Assembly (NCBI GenBank): GCA_028698975.1 | Contig: JAQVVK010000036.1 | Span: forward strand, 1 to 14,685 | Direction: 5' to 3' | Length of the DNA: 14,685 nucleotides | Source of the DNA: Victivallaceae bacterium | GTDB taxonomy: Bacteria > Verrucomicrobiota > Lentisphaeria > Victivallales > Victivallaceae | Part shown: positions 6,682 through 14,189 of the stretch, in pieces | Layout: every line of letters starts with the position of its first letter | Numbering within the stretch: position 1 is the first letter of the stretch | Position numbers and translations under genes: made by a program | Notes under the pieces: model-generated | Databases searched by the model: none | What the model was told of the DNA's origin: nothing | What the model saw: only the letters and a program-made list of their open reading frames with translations

Positions 6682-8241
6682 TTGTTTTCTAAATGTACAC
6701 ATATCCGGGGCCGGTTCCTGCCGGCTCCCGGATTTTCCATTTTATTCCGCCGGAGAACCGGCCTGACCAGTCTCGTCGCCGCGCTGGCGGCAGTCGGCGG
6801 ATTGTTCTTGTCGGGCGGCTGCGTGACCGAGCCGGCCACCGGTTCCTATAATTCAGTACAGACATTTGACCAGCCGCGCTATGGTGACGCCGCCCGCAAG
6901 TCATTTGCATACCACGGCATAAAACGCAATCCGGTCGTATTGATACATGGTTTTCTCGGCTCCAATCTTGCGTCGTCGCTGGATGGCTCGCCGGTGTGGG
7001 GAGTTTTTCGCGCCGGGCGCCCCGCCGCCGCCGAAATCCGCCGCCTCGCCTGGCCGATGACCACCGGGGTGATAAATGCTTCATCCTGCGATCTATCCGT
7101 GGAACCCGCCTCTATAATGGCCGAACCGACCGCCGAAATCGCCGGCTTGCGCTTCACTCTTCCCGGTTATGACCGCGCATTGGCGATGCTGGAGGCCATG
7201 GGCTACGCCGGAGCCAACAAACCGCTGTCGCCACAGATCGACCACCCGACGCTTTTCACATTTTCCTATGACTGGCGCGGCGACATACCGGGCAACGCCC
7301 GTCGGCTCGGCGAGTTTCTGCGAGCCAAACGTGCGGAAATTAGCCGCCGCAACCGCACGACATACGGCGTCAACGATTATGAAGTAAAGTTCGATCTGGT
7401 GGCTCACTCGATGGGCGGACTCATCGCCCGCTACTATCTCATGTATGGAGAAAAGGATCTGCCGGAGGGCGATCAGCCGCCGGTGCCGGACTGGAGCGGA
7501 GCCGATCTCGTCGAAAAAATGATCGCGGTAGGCACCCCCAACGATGGCTATCTGGATACCTTCGTCGAGTTGAACAACGGTTTGTCCATGTCGCCGGGCG
7601 GGCCGCATTATCCGGCCGCTCTGCTCGGAACATACCCTGCGATCTATCAGATGCTGCCCGGAGAATCCGGGGGTGAAGTCGTCTTGCAACACAATGGCAA
7701 ACCATTGGACATATTTGACTTCGAACTTTGGCGTCGTTACCGCTGGGGGCTTGCGTCTCCGGCAATGGATTCCGACCTCGCCGTGATCCTGCCTGAAATC
7801 GGTTCACCGCAAATCCGGCGCGATATTGCGCTTGATCATCTGCGTCTTGCGCTCGAACGCGCCCGGAGATTCCGCCGGGCGATGGCGGTCGACTCAACGC
7901 CGCCGGACAATGTGATGCTCATTCTTTTTGCCGGTGACGCGGCGGCGACCTCGCATACGGTGGAGGTCGGGCCGGACGGCAGTTTGAAAGTCACCGACTA
8001 CGAAGCGGGCGACGGCAAAATACTGGCGTCGTCGGCTCGCTTCGACCGTTTCGTCACCGGCGAACCGCTTTCGTTCCCGCCGGTACACTGGCGGGCGGTC
8101 ATACACCTGCCGGCGGCGCACATGGGTTTCTTTTCGGAAGCCCTGTTTCAAGACAACGCCAGCTACTGGCTGCTGCTGGTGCCGACGGCGGAAAAGCGGC
8201 AAAAATTCACTTGTCCGAAGATGTCGGCTGAGTTACGGTGA
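6682..8241 (+). CDS. LCAT-type alpha/beta-hydrolase, probable lipoprotein; start uncertain
   Basis: A putative lipase/acyltransferase of the lecithin:cholesterol acyltransferase-like group. Numbered from the TTG at 6682 (519 residues), it has an oxyanion-hole motif HGFLGSN (89-95), a nucleophile elbow AHSMGG with Ser243, a plausible acid Asp419 (AGDAAA) and a plausible base His480 (AAHMGFF). A signal segment, RRRTG then a hydrophobic run ending LSGGC at C47, indicates export and possibly lipid anchoring. No in-frame ATG exists before the hydrolase domain. TTG 6682 is the annotated choice, two bases after the rubrerythrin stop but without a good ribosome site. ATT 6739 would give a textbook 28-residue lipoprotein signal; CTG 6763 has GGAG seven bases upstream but loses the arginines. 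The 3' end overlaps the opposing lipoprotein gene by 35 bases. Confidence 0.8.
   Translation: MFSKCTHIRGRFLPAPGFSILFRRRTGLTSLVAALAAVGGLFLSGGCVTEPATGSYNSVQTFDQPRYGDAARKSFAYHGIKRNPVVLIHGFLGSNLASSLDGSPVWGVFRAGRPAAAEIRRLAWPMTTGVINASSCDLSVEPASIMAEPTAEIAGLRFTLPGYDRALAMLEAMGYAGANKPLSPQIDHPTLFTFSYDWRGDIPGNARRLGEFLRAKRAEISRRNRTTYGVNDYEVKFDLVAHSMGGLIARYYLMYGEKDLPEGDQPPVPDWSGADLVEKMIAVGTPNDGYLDTFVELNNGLSMSPGGPHYPAALLGTYPAIYQMLPGESGGEVVLQHNGKPLDIFDFELWRRYRWGLASPAMDSDLAVILPEIGSPQIRRDIALDHLRLALERARRFRRAMAVDSTPPDNVMLILFAGDAAATSHTVEVGPDGSLKVTDYEAGDGKILASSARFDRFVTGEPLSFPPVHWRAVIHLPAAHMGFFSEALFQDNASYWLLLVPTAEKRQKFTCPKMSAELR
6703..6736 (+). terminator. Terminator-like hairpin after rubrerythrin
   Basis: Arms 6703-6714 and 6721-6733 (ATCCGGG with CCCGGAT outside, CCGG with CCGG inside, one bulge), loop of six bases, then TTTT. 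The T-run is short. It lies in or just upstream of the start region of the following hydrolase gene, so readthrough or a later hydrolase start is implied. Confidence 0.55.
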
Positions 8242-8539
8242 CCCCGGTCGCTCCGGCCGAAACGGAAAGATCGAAATTACCGGCCCGCACCACCTGAGCC
8301 GCCGCTTCGCCGGTCGCGGCATCGTGTATCGAAACATACCAGACCCGGCGGCGGCCGAACCAGCCTGACAATCCGGGCAGCGGCTGCTCCGTGCCGATCA
8401 CGGCGAGTTCACAGCCGCCACCCCAAGTGTCGCTGCCGACGGCAAGGCTTTTTTCGCGAGTCGCCTCGGTGAAGTCGCGCACCATCGAACAGCCTCCACA
8501 GACAATCACAGTTATGATGGTCAAAAAAAACGCTTTCAT
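8207..8539 (-). CDS. Small putative lipoprotein, last gene of the minus-strand cassette
   Basis: A 110-residue protein with MKAFFLTIITVIVCGGC, a short signal peptide ending in a lipobox-like CGGC, so C17 is the probable lipidated residue. The -3 position is Cys instead of the usual Leu. Ser at +2 would favour the outer membrane under E. coli rules. The mature part has a charged segment (DFTEATREK) and then beta-rich sequence containing GWFGRRRVWYVSIHD; no known domain was recognised. GGAGGA (8551-8546) precedes the ATG, which overlaps the stop of the 55-residue gene (ATGA). It could be the outer-membrane partner of that membrane peptide, as in phage spanin pairs, but this is inference. Its tail overlaps the hydrolase gene by 35 bases. 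Confidence 0.7.
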   Translation of the reverse strand: MKAFFLTIITVIVCGGCSMVRDFTEATREKSLAVGSDTWGGGCELAVIGTEQPLPGLSGWFGRRRVWYVSIHDAATGEAAAQVVRAGNFDLSVSAGATGVTVTQPTSSDK

Positions 8540-8703
8540 CGTTTATCCTCCAAATTTGCCAGTCTTCTGGCGTGTTCGCTCATGCGGCGGTCGCAATCGT
8601 TGAAATGCACCCGTTTCGCCACGTCGTGCCGCAACTGGCGCAGCTCCCAAGCCACCCACGCGGCACAGGCGGCACTTATGATTTGAATCCAACTCTCACT
8701 CAA
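8536..8703 (-). CDS. 55-residue membrane peptide, TTG start
   Basis: This small frame begins at TTG (8703) and reads LSESWIQIISAACAAWVAWE, then a strongly charged helix to LEDKR. Residues 5-20 can form one short membrane helix; residues 21-55 are rich in Arg, Asp, Glu and His and look helical. Support comes from gene packing: the TTG overlaps the upstream stop (TTGAGTGA), GGAG at 8716-8713 lies nine bases ahead, and its own TGA overlaps the next ATG (ATGA). The topology and small size match holins or inner-membrane spanins of phage lysis modules, but no homologue was recognised. It is too short for most gene callers. Confidence 0.55.
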   Translation of the reverse strand: MSESWIQIISAACAAWVAWELRQLRHDVAKRVHFNDCDRRMSEHARRLANLEDKR

Positions 8704-9073
8704 TTTTATGCGCTCCTATAAAGGCCCGGCGGCCAAACACTTGACACAGCACACCCAGCAACAATGCGACCGCCCTGCCCCGCCAACCGGTCGACAAACG
8801 AATGCCGTTGATCGCCAGACGCCAGTTGGCGGCGGTAAACCCGATATAATCCGGTTTGGCAAAGACATACTCGAAATCGTGAATAAGAGCAGCCGGTTCA
8901 AGGCGGTTCAGATTTCTGGAAAGCAGTTCCCGCAGAAACGGCGGCCACTCCTCCGGGCCGATCCCGTTATAAACCGCACCGAGTGCCGCTTCCGATGCGC
9001 GCCAAAACATATCGGGGGCTTGACAGCCGGCCGCCGCCGCACGTTCGCGCAATGCGCCGGGCCAGGTCCTCAT
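8696..9073 (-). CDS. Phage-like hypothetical protein with HDxxY motif
   Basis: A 125-residue protein without a signal peptide. The centre reads AALIHDFEYVF, with H65-D66 and Y69, followed by FTAANWRLAINGI (79-91), a hydrophobic stretch ALLLGVLCQVFG (102-113) and a short basic tail. The HDxxY plus AN-rla-nGi pattern recalls DUF1353-type and phospholipase-A2-like proteins found in phages. That link is from memory of the motif, not a search. The ATG overlaps the stop of the preceding gene (ATGA) and has GAGG seven bases upstream (9084-9081). Its TGA is overlapped by the TTG of the 55-residue gene. Catalytic activity is possible, with His-Asp as candidate residues, but unproven. Confidence 0.65.
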   Translation of the reverse strand: MRTWPGALRERAAAAGCQAPDMFWRASEAALGAVYNGIGPEEWPPFLRELLSRNLNRLEPAALIHDFEYVFAKPDYIGFTAANWRLAINGIRLSTGWRGRAVALLLGVLCQVFGRRAFIGAHKIE

Positions 9074-9402
9074 AATGCGGCCTCATTTTCCAATGCCGCG
9101 GACAGGGCTTCAACTTCAATCCCGGCCAGATCGAGAAATGTGTTGACCCGCGCGTCGGCAAGATTGACCCCATCGCCGGGCAACTGGGCAATGGCCGCCA
9201 GCGTGCGCCAATCGGCGGCCACCGCCTGACGTCTCGCTTCGGGGATCAAGCCGATCACCGCCGCAATAAAACGCCCTTTATCGACCCATTGTGCGTCGTC
9301 CACCCGACTGACGGCCGGCGGCTCGGTCGTAAAGCCGTGAGATGACATCCAACCACTGCCCATGGCGGGGCCTGAGTATGCGACTCCATCTTTGTACCAC
9401 AT
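9070..9402 (-). CDS. Hypothetical 110-residue protein, first gene of the minus-strand cassette
   Basis: A cytoplasmic-looking protein beginning MWYKDGVAYSGPAMGSGWM, an aromatic and Gly-rich N-terminus of a kind often seen in small phage virion proteins. From about 40 to 110 it is predicted mostly helical and acidic (WVDKGRFIAAVIGLIPEARR, then DLAGIEVEALSAALENEAAL). No known family was recognised. AAGGAGA (9415-9409) lies six bases before the ATG, a strong site. Its TGA overlaps the ATG of the next gene. It leads a run of four overlapping genes, so all four are probably made together; no convincing promoter was found between it and the divergent hcp gene. Confidence 0.65.
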   Translation of the reverse strand: MWYKDGVAYSGPAMGSGWMSSHGFTTEPPAVSRVDDAQWVDKGRFIAAVIGLIPEARRQAVAADWRTLAAIAQLPGDGVNLADARVNTFLDLAGIEVEALSAALENEAAL

Positions 9403-9480
9403 GTGATTTCTCCTTGTTTTCTGTTGTGGCTCATTAACCCAATAAGGCGAGTCAATTTTGGAGCTGAAAGCAAACCGGCA

Positions 9481-9508
9481 TTGAAAAAACGCGCCATCGC
9501 ATTATCTT
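9481..9508 (+). promoter_or_regulatory. Putative promoter for hcp
   Basis: TTGAAA (9481-9486), 16 bases, TATCTT (9503-9508), about 40 bases before the hcp ATG. TTATCT is repeated at 9502-9507 and 9511-9516. No clear FNR- or NsrR-type operator was recognised. Confidence 0.35.
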
Positions 9509-9549
9509 GATTATCTATGAAACCCATATATGTTGCGGAGGTGCTTATT

Positions 9550-11145
9550 ATGAGTGATAACATGTTTTGCTTCCAGTGCGAACAGACCGCTGGCGGCCAT
9601 GGTTGTACCGGACAAGTCGGCGTATGCGGCAAAACCGCCGAAGCGGCCGCACTTCAGGATCTTTTGCTGCGATTGACCGAGGAGCTTGCCCAGCAGCGCA
9701 TAGAACGCCATTGCGAATCGTCGGTGCTTGACGACATGATGACCGAAGCCCTGTTTACGACCATAACCAATGTCAATTTCTCCACCGACGATCTGGAACG
9801 CCGATGCCGTAAAGTCGCCTGCAGTTTCGGCAAAAAACTCCCCGGCGACCGCGAAGAACTGCTTGAACGAGCCGCCACCTGCGGCGTGGAGTCGGTGCGT
9901 GCCCGCCACGGCAACGAATTGTGTGGCCGCATTTACCTGATGCTCTTTGGTTTGAAAGGCTTGGCCGCCTACACCTACCATGCGGCGCGGTTGGGCTATC
10001 GCGATCCGCAGCTCACCGATCATATATGCCGGGCGCTCGCCTTTGTGCTTCACCCGGACATCCGGGTTGACGAAATGGTCAAGCTCACGCTGGAATGCGG
10101 CTCCATGAATCTGCGCGCAATGGAGCTGCTTGACCGGGCGCATCGTGAGCAGTTTGGCCGCCCGGAGCCGACCCGTGTACGGGTCACCCCGCTTCCGGGC
10201 AAAGCGATACTGGTTTCCGGGCACGATCTCGGCGATCTCCGGCGGGTGCTGGAAGCGACCCGGGATACCGGAGTAAACGTTTACACGCACGGAGAAATGC
10301 TTACCGCCAACAGTTATCCCGAGCTGAAGCGTTATCCACACCTTGTCGGCAATTACGGAGGCGCATGGCAGGAGCAACGGCGTGAATTTGCGGAGTTTCC
10401 CGGCCCGATACTGTTGACGACCAACTGCCTGATGCCGCCCGTCGAAACATATCGCGACCGGGTCTACACCTCCGGGCCGGTGTCGTTTCCGGATACCCGT
10501 CACCTTGATGAAAGCGATTTCGGGCAGCTTGTCGAAGCGGCAAACCACATGGCAGGGTTTGATGTATGCGGCGAAGAGCGTTTCATCACGGTCGGCTTCG
10601 GCCACGACGCCATCGAGGTCGAACTTCCGCAGATACTCGATCTGCTTAATTCAGGCCGGTTGCGTCACATCTTTATAATCGGCGGCTGCGACGGTGCGCG
10701 GCCGGGGCGCAACTACTACTCTCTGCTGGCCGAACAAGTTCCAGACGACTGTATTATTATGACGCTCGCCTGCGGTAAATACCGCTTCAACAAGCACGAA
10801 TTCGGCGCCATCGACGGTCTGCCCCGGCTGTTGGATCTCGGTCAGTGCAACGACGCCTATTCCGCGGTGCGGGTGATTACTCTTCTGGGGGCCGCGCTGC
10901 ACACCGATGTAAACCACCTGCCGGTATCGATCAATCTGTCATGGTACGAGCAGAAAGCGGTGGCGGTGCTGTTGTCGCTTTTATCGCTCGGAGTACAAAA
11001 CATCACGCTGGGGCCGACGCTTCCGGCCTTTGTCACGCCGGAGGTGCTGCATATATTGACCGAGAAGTATCATCTTAAATTGGCTGGCTCGCCAACGGAC
11101 GATTTGGAAGAAGCGATGGAGCGTCGCTCCTATATTCATGCGTAA
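9550..11145 (+). CDS. hcp: Hybrid cluster protein (hydroxylamine reductase), class I type
   Basis: A cytoplasmic iron-sulfur protein linked to nitric oxide and hydroxylamine reduction and S-nitrosylation. It has 531 residues. The N-terminal Cys set C7-x2-C10-x8-C19-x6-C26 sits as in class I proteins of strict anaerobes, which carry a [4Fe-4S] cluster; the last gap is one longer than the usual five. All seven hybrid-cluster ligand positions are present: H225, E249, C293 (TNC), C380 (GGC, the persulfide position), C408 (TLAC), C433 (GQC) and E467 (WYEQ). The chosen ATG has GGAGG (9537-9541) eight bases upstream. An in-frame ATG at 9517 would add 11 residues that do not resemble the family start. 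No reductase gene (hcr) is adjacent. Confidence 0.96.
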   Translation: MSDNMFCFQCEQTAGGHGCTGQVGVCGKTAEAAALQDLLLRLTEELAQQRIERHCESSVLDDMMTEALFTTITNVNFSTDDLERRCRKVACSFGKKLPGDREELLERAATCGVESVRARHGNELCGRIYLMLFGLKGLAAYTYHAARLGYRDPQLTDHICRALAFVLHPDIRVDEMVKLTLECGSMNLRAMELLDRAHREQFGRPEPTRVRVTPLPGKAILVSGHDLGDLRRVLEATRDTGVNVYTHGEMLTANSYPELKRYPHLVGNYGGAWQEQRREFAEFPGPILLTTNCLMPPVETYRDRVYTSGPVSFPDTRHLDESDFGQLVEAANHMAGFDVCGEERFITVGFGHDAIEVELPQILDLLNSGRLRHIFIIGGCDGARPGRNYYSLLAEQVPDDCIIMTLACGKYRFNKHEFGAIDGLPRLLDLGQCNDAYSAVRVITLLGAALHTDVNHLPVSINLSWYEQKAVAVLLSLLSLGVQNITLGPTLPAFVTPEVLHILTEKYHLKLAGSPTDDLEEAMERRSYIHA

Positions 11146-11164
11146 CCACCGATGACAGAGGTGT

Positions 11165-11191
11165 AAAAGTGTCTGAAAAGTGACTTTTTTT
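11165..11191 (+). terminator. Weak terminator candidate after hcp
   Basis: AAAAGTGTC (11165-11173) can pair imperfectly with GACTTTTTT (11182-11190) around an eight-base loop, leaving a T-rich 3' side. There is one T-T mismatch and one G-U pair, and the stem is AT-rich, so efficiency is doubtful. Confidence 0.3.
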
Positions 11192-11220
11192 GCAAAATTT
11201 ATTATTTTCTATTTGCAAAA
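11188..11220 (+). repeat. Paired TTTGCAAA palindromes upstream of the GH78-like gene
   Basis: TTTGCAAAA occurs at 11189-11197 and 11212-11220, each containing the palindrome TTTGCAAA; the first extends to TTTTGCAAAA (11188-11197). Their centres are 23 bases apart, about two helical turns, some 80-110 bases before the downstream gene. They could be a pair of regulator sites, but the surroundings are AT-rich and no regulator is nearby. Confidence 0.3.
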
Positions 11221-11297
11221 ACAGCAAAGTTGATTCATTGTAGTTCCATGCTGAAGTTTCTTTCATAAAAAGCCAGTGTGCGGAAAGCGAGGACGGT

Positions 11298-14075
11298 ATG
11301 GACGGATTGAGAATGCCGGCTCGGATCGACGGAGAGTGGATATGGAAGGACTCGATACAGGACAACCCGGAAGTATTTCTGCTGCTGCGCAAGGAGTTTG
11401 TCTGCGGATTCGTCGGTATTGAGACCACGATTTGGATCACGGCGCGCTCCGCTTACCAACTCTTTATCAACGGCCGCTTTATCGGGTTCGGGCCGCGCGC
11501 TCATCAGGACCCCGGCATAAGTTATGTTGACCAGTATGATATAACTTTTTATCTTGAGGCCGGCATAAATGTGGTGTCGATAATCGCCAGTTGCAGCAAA
11601 GACAATTCGGCACCCGGCGGCACGCCCGGGGTTTGGGCGCAACTTGCCATGAACAATCAGCCGACGATTAAAACCGACAGTTCATGGTTTATCCTTGAGG
11701 GCAAATGCTTTTCCGGCAACCGGGCGCGTTTCACGGCGGATGGCTCGCTGACCCAAATGCTGCGCTCAAACGCATACCCGCAACACTGGATGATGCCGAC
11801 CTTTTCGCCGGATTCGCGCTGGAGCCACCCCGATCTGCTGAGTTCGCCGAATTTACGCGGCGGCAGGTTGGAGCTTCATCCGCTGCCGCCGCCGGCGATT
11901 GCCGAAGACTCCACGGCGGTGACCCCGGTCTGCCACGGCACGGTAACCGATGTGCCCAACTGGACACAGGTTTTCTTCCCAAATCGCGGCAACGGGCGCG
12001 ACACTTATGCCGGCTGCTGCTACATTCACAGCGACCGGGTGTGCGATGTACCGGTTAAAATATTTTCTGACGATCGTTTCAAGCTGTTCTGCAACGGCGA
12101 CTTGGTTTCGGCGGGCAATTCGCGCAACGGCGAGCGCGGCGACGTGCTGCCGCTGGGCGCGGGCTGGAACCGTCTGATATTTTTCCAGACTCCGCGGCAG
12201 TCATCGATGGGGTTGTTCATGCTGTTGAGCGACGTGAAAGGCATGAACCCGATCAGGATACGGCGACAGCCGAGTGAGCAGTCTCAGGAGGCGTGGCGTA
12301 TTGCCGGGCCGCTCAAGCTCAGCATTGATTTCGCCACACCGTCGGTTGATTTCGACCGGCTTTCGACCGAAGACTGCCGTTCGGAATTTGAGGACATCAC
12401 CGACCCGCACGCGCTTTTGAGCAACGCCACCTTCAAAGAAGTCGGCAAATGCGGCGATGATCAGCCCGGATTGAGCAAGAGCGACTATCAGATATTCAAG
12501 CTTGACACCATGCGCTATGGCTTTATCAAAGTGGCAATAGACGCGATGCCTGGAGATATTGTCGATGTATCGATCGGTCTGCGCCGCAGCGACAACGGAT
12601 ATGTCGCATTCGGCGGATTGCGGGCGATCGGCACTGTCTATTGCACGACCGGTCATAATTTCATGCTGTCCATGACGCCGGCCGACTGTTATTATGTATG
12701 TGTTTCGGTACGGGAAGCTCAAAACGTGGTGCGGGTCAACTCGGTGAGCTTCAGCGAATTAGTGCAAAGCGAGCGTCACGAATGTGAATTTCGCAGTTCG
12801 GACGAAATGCTTAACCGCTTTTGGGAGATCGGTCGTCAGACCATGCGCCGCTCGGCGGCTTTCATACCGCTGGGTGGATCTCACGAGGTATATGACTGTT
12901 ATATGCTTGACGCATATATAGATGCGGTCAATATGGCGGCAGTCTATGGCGACTTTGAGTATTCCTCGGTGCGTCTGCGTCAGTTTTTGGATGCGCAGCT
13001 GGAAAACGGCGAACTGCCGGCACTTTCCCACGGCCGCGGCACGCTGCCGCAGTTGGTTCACATGTTTTTCTTCCCGGTTTGGGCCCTCTACAACTACCAT
13101 TTCAGCGGCAATGTGGTGGAGTTGGAGCGTACGGCGCAAGCTTTGCCGTCGATTGTCGATTATTTTGAAATGCTGACCGACAGAAACGGCCTGCTGGTTG
13201 ACATTGATCCTCAGATGTCGCAGCGCAGCCCGATAAGCCCGGCGAAGTTTCCGCGCGGAGCGGTGCCGACATTTCTCAATGCGCTGTATTGCAGATTTCT
13301 GCTTTCCAGCGAAGACATTTTCCGCCTGATCGGGCGCGACGACGATGCACAGCGTTGCATCGAGAGCATGCACAGTATAGCCAAGTCTCTGCAAGACAGC
13401 AACTTCAACCCAAAAGAACAATTGTTCTGCCGTTGGCAATGCGCCCACAAGGATTCGGCGGAATACAATCTCTTTGCCAATTTCTGCGCGATGTTCGGCG
13501 GAGTGATGCCGCTTGAAGAATTCGAGCATTTTTTCAATTCGTTCTTCAACTTCGACCCGCCGTTTGACCACAGCGAAGAATCGCGGAGTCCATATTTCCA
13601 CTTTCTTTTTATGGAAATGATGTTTGCGTTGGGACAGCGCGATTGGGCGTTTCGTTACTTCCGCGACTATTGGTCGCGGCGTATCAGCGAGGTGCCGGGG
13701 GCATGGAATGTGGAGCCTGACAGCCCCTGGCCCATGCCGACACGTTTTTCAAACGGCTGCTGCATATCGCCAAACGTTTTCTTGCTTCGCGAGGTGCTCG
13801 GAGTGCGCATTGCAGAGCCGGGCCACCGCGCGATCTTCTTCAATCCGGCCTTTCATCAACTCGATTGGGCCGAAGGCACAATCCCGATGGCGCGCGGGCG
13901 GCTCAAGGTCAAATGGGAACTTTTGACCGATGGATCGCTTGATGTGACGCTTGATGCCAACGTGCCGGTCAAAGTGGTGCCGGAGATGAGTCATGCCCAG
14001 CTTCGCAACACGTCGTTTCGACTGGGTGAAAACATCACGCTGCTTGATCCGCCCGCCGAAATGGTTGACGACTGA
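11298..14075 (+). CDS. GH78-like (alpha-L-rhamnosidase-type) protein, divergent active site
   Basis: A 925-residue protein without a signal peptide, so probably cytoplasmic. Residues about 10-330 look like beta-sandwich modules, the first with a GH78-style start (WIWKD, then ARSAYQLFINGRFIGFGP). About 490-830 is a helical (alpha/alpha)6 region, and 835-925 a closing beta domain (GTIPMARGRLKVKWEL, like the GTVPTPxGxIxVxW of GH78). GH78 enzymes release L-rhamnose using acidic residues in a DCPxRE motif. Here that place reads PLGGSHE (524-530) and VYDCYMLDAYI follows: Glu530 and Asp538 remain but the leading Asp is lost. Substrate may therefore differ. The ATG has AGGA (11290-11293) close upstream; an ATG at 11313 is possible. 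It stands alone after hcp. Confidence 0.7.
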   Translation: MDGLRMPARIDGEWIWKDSIQDNPEVFLLLRKEFVCGFVGIETTIWITARSAYQLFINGRFIGFGPRAHQDPGISYVDQYDITFYLEAGINVVSIIASCSKDNSAPGGTPGVWAQLAMNNQPTIKTDSSWFILEGKCFSGNRARFTADGSLTQMLRSNAYPQHWMMPTFSPDSRWSHPDLLSSPNLRGGRLELHPLPPPAIAEDSTAVTPVCHGTVTDVPNWTQVFFPNRGNGRDTYAGCCYIHSDRVCDVPVKIFSDDRFKLFCNGDLVSAGNSRNGERGDVLPLGAGWNRLIFFQTPRQSSMGLFMLLSDVKGMNPIRIRRQPSEQSQEAWRIAGPLKLSIDFATPSVDFDRLSTEDCRSEFEDITDPHALLSNATFKEVGKCGDDQPGLSKSDYQIFKLDTMRYGFIKVAIDAMPGDIVDVSIGLRRSDNGYVAFGGLRAIGTVYCTTGHNFMLSMTPADCYYVCVSVREAQNVVRVNSVSFSELVQSERHECEFRSSDEMLNRFWEIGRQTMRRSAAFIPLGGSHEVYDCYMLDAYIDAVNMAAVYGDFEYSSVRLRQFLDAQLENGELPALSHGRGTLPQLVHMFFFPVWALYNYHFSGNVVELERTAQALPSIVDYFEMLTDRNGLLVDIDPQMSQRSPISPAKFPRGAVPTFLNALYCRFLLSSEDIFRLIGRDDDAQRCIESMHSIAKSLQDSNFNPKEQLFCRWQCAHKDSAEYNLFANFCAMFGGVMPLEEFEHFFNSFFNFDPPFDHSEESRSPYFHFLFMEMMFALGQRDWAFRYFRDYWSRRISEVPGAWNVEPDSPWPMPTRFSNGCCISPNVFLLREVLGVRIAEPGHRAIFFNPAFHQLDWAEGTIPMARGRLKVKWELLTDGSLDVTLDANVPVKVVPEMSHAQLRNTSFRLGENITLLDPPAEMVDD

Positions 14076-14136
14076 TCAGCCGATTCCCAGACGCGTCAAG
14101 ACAGGCCTTGTATGGGCAAGGCGTAAGCGGATTCAT

Positions 14137-14158
14137 AAAAAAAAAGCGAATTTTCGCC
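14137..14158 (-). terminator. Short hairpin with nine T's on the minus strand
   Basis: Read on the minus strand, GCGAA and TTCGC flank two bases (14157-14146) and are followed by nine T's (14145-14137). The stem is very short and no minus-strand gene was found to use it. It may be a relic or act weakly. Confidence 0.2.
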
Positions 14159-14189
14159 AAAAATGATTTGATGTTTTTTGAACTTGTGG

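Noticed and set aside
9508..9523. Possible FNR-type site TTGATTATCTATGAA ahead of hcp
   Set aside because: The second half-site is out of register by one base and mismatched, so it does not fit TTGAT-N4-ATCAA.
9511..10605. Minus-strand open frame opposite hcp
   Set aside because: hcp has all cluster ligands and a ribosome site on the plus strand; the antisense frame has no features.
12759..13601. Minus-strand open frame opposite the GH78-like gene
   Set aside because: Antisense shadow of a long, domain-bearing gene.
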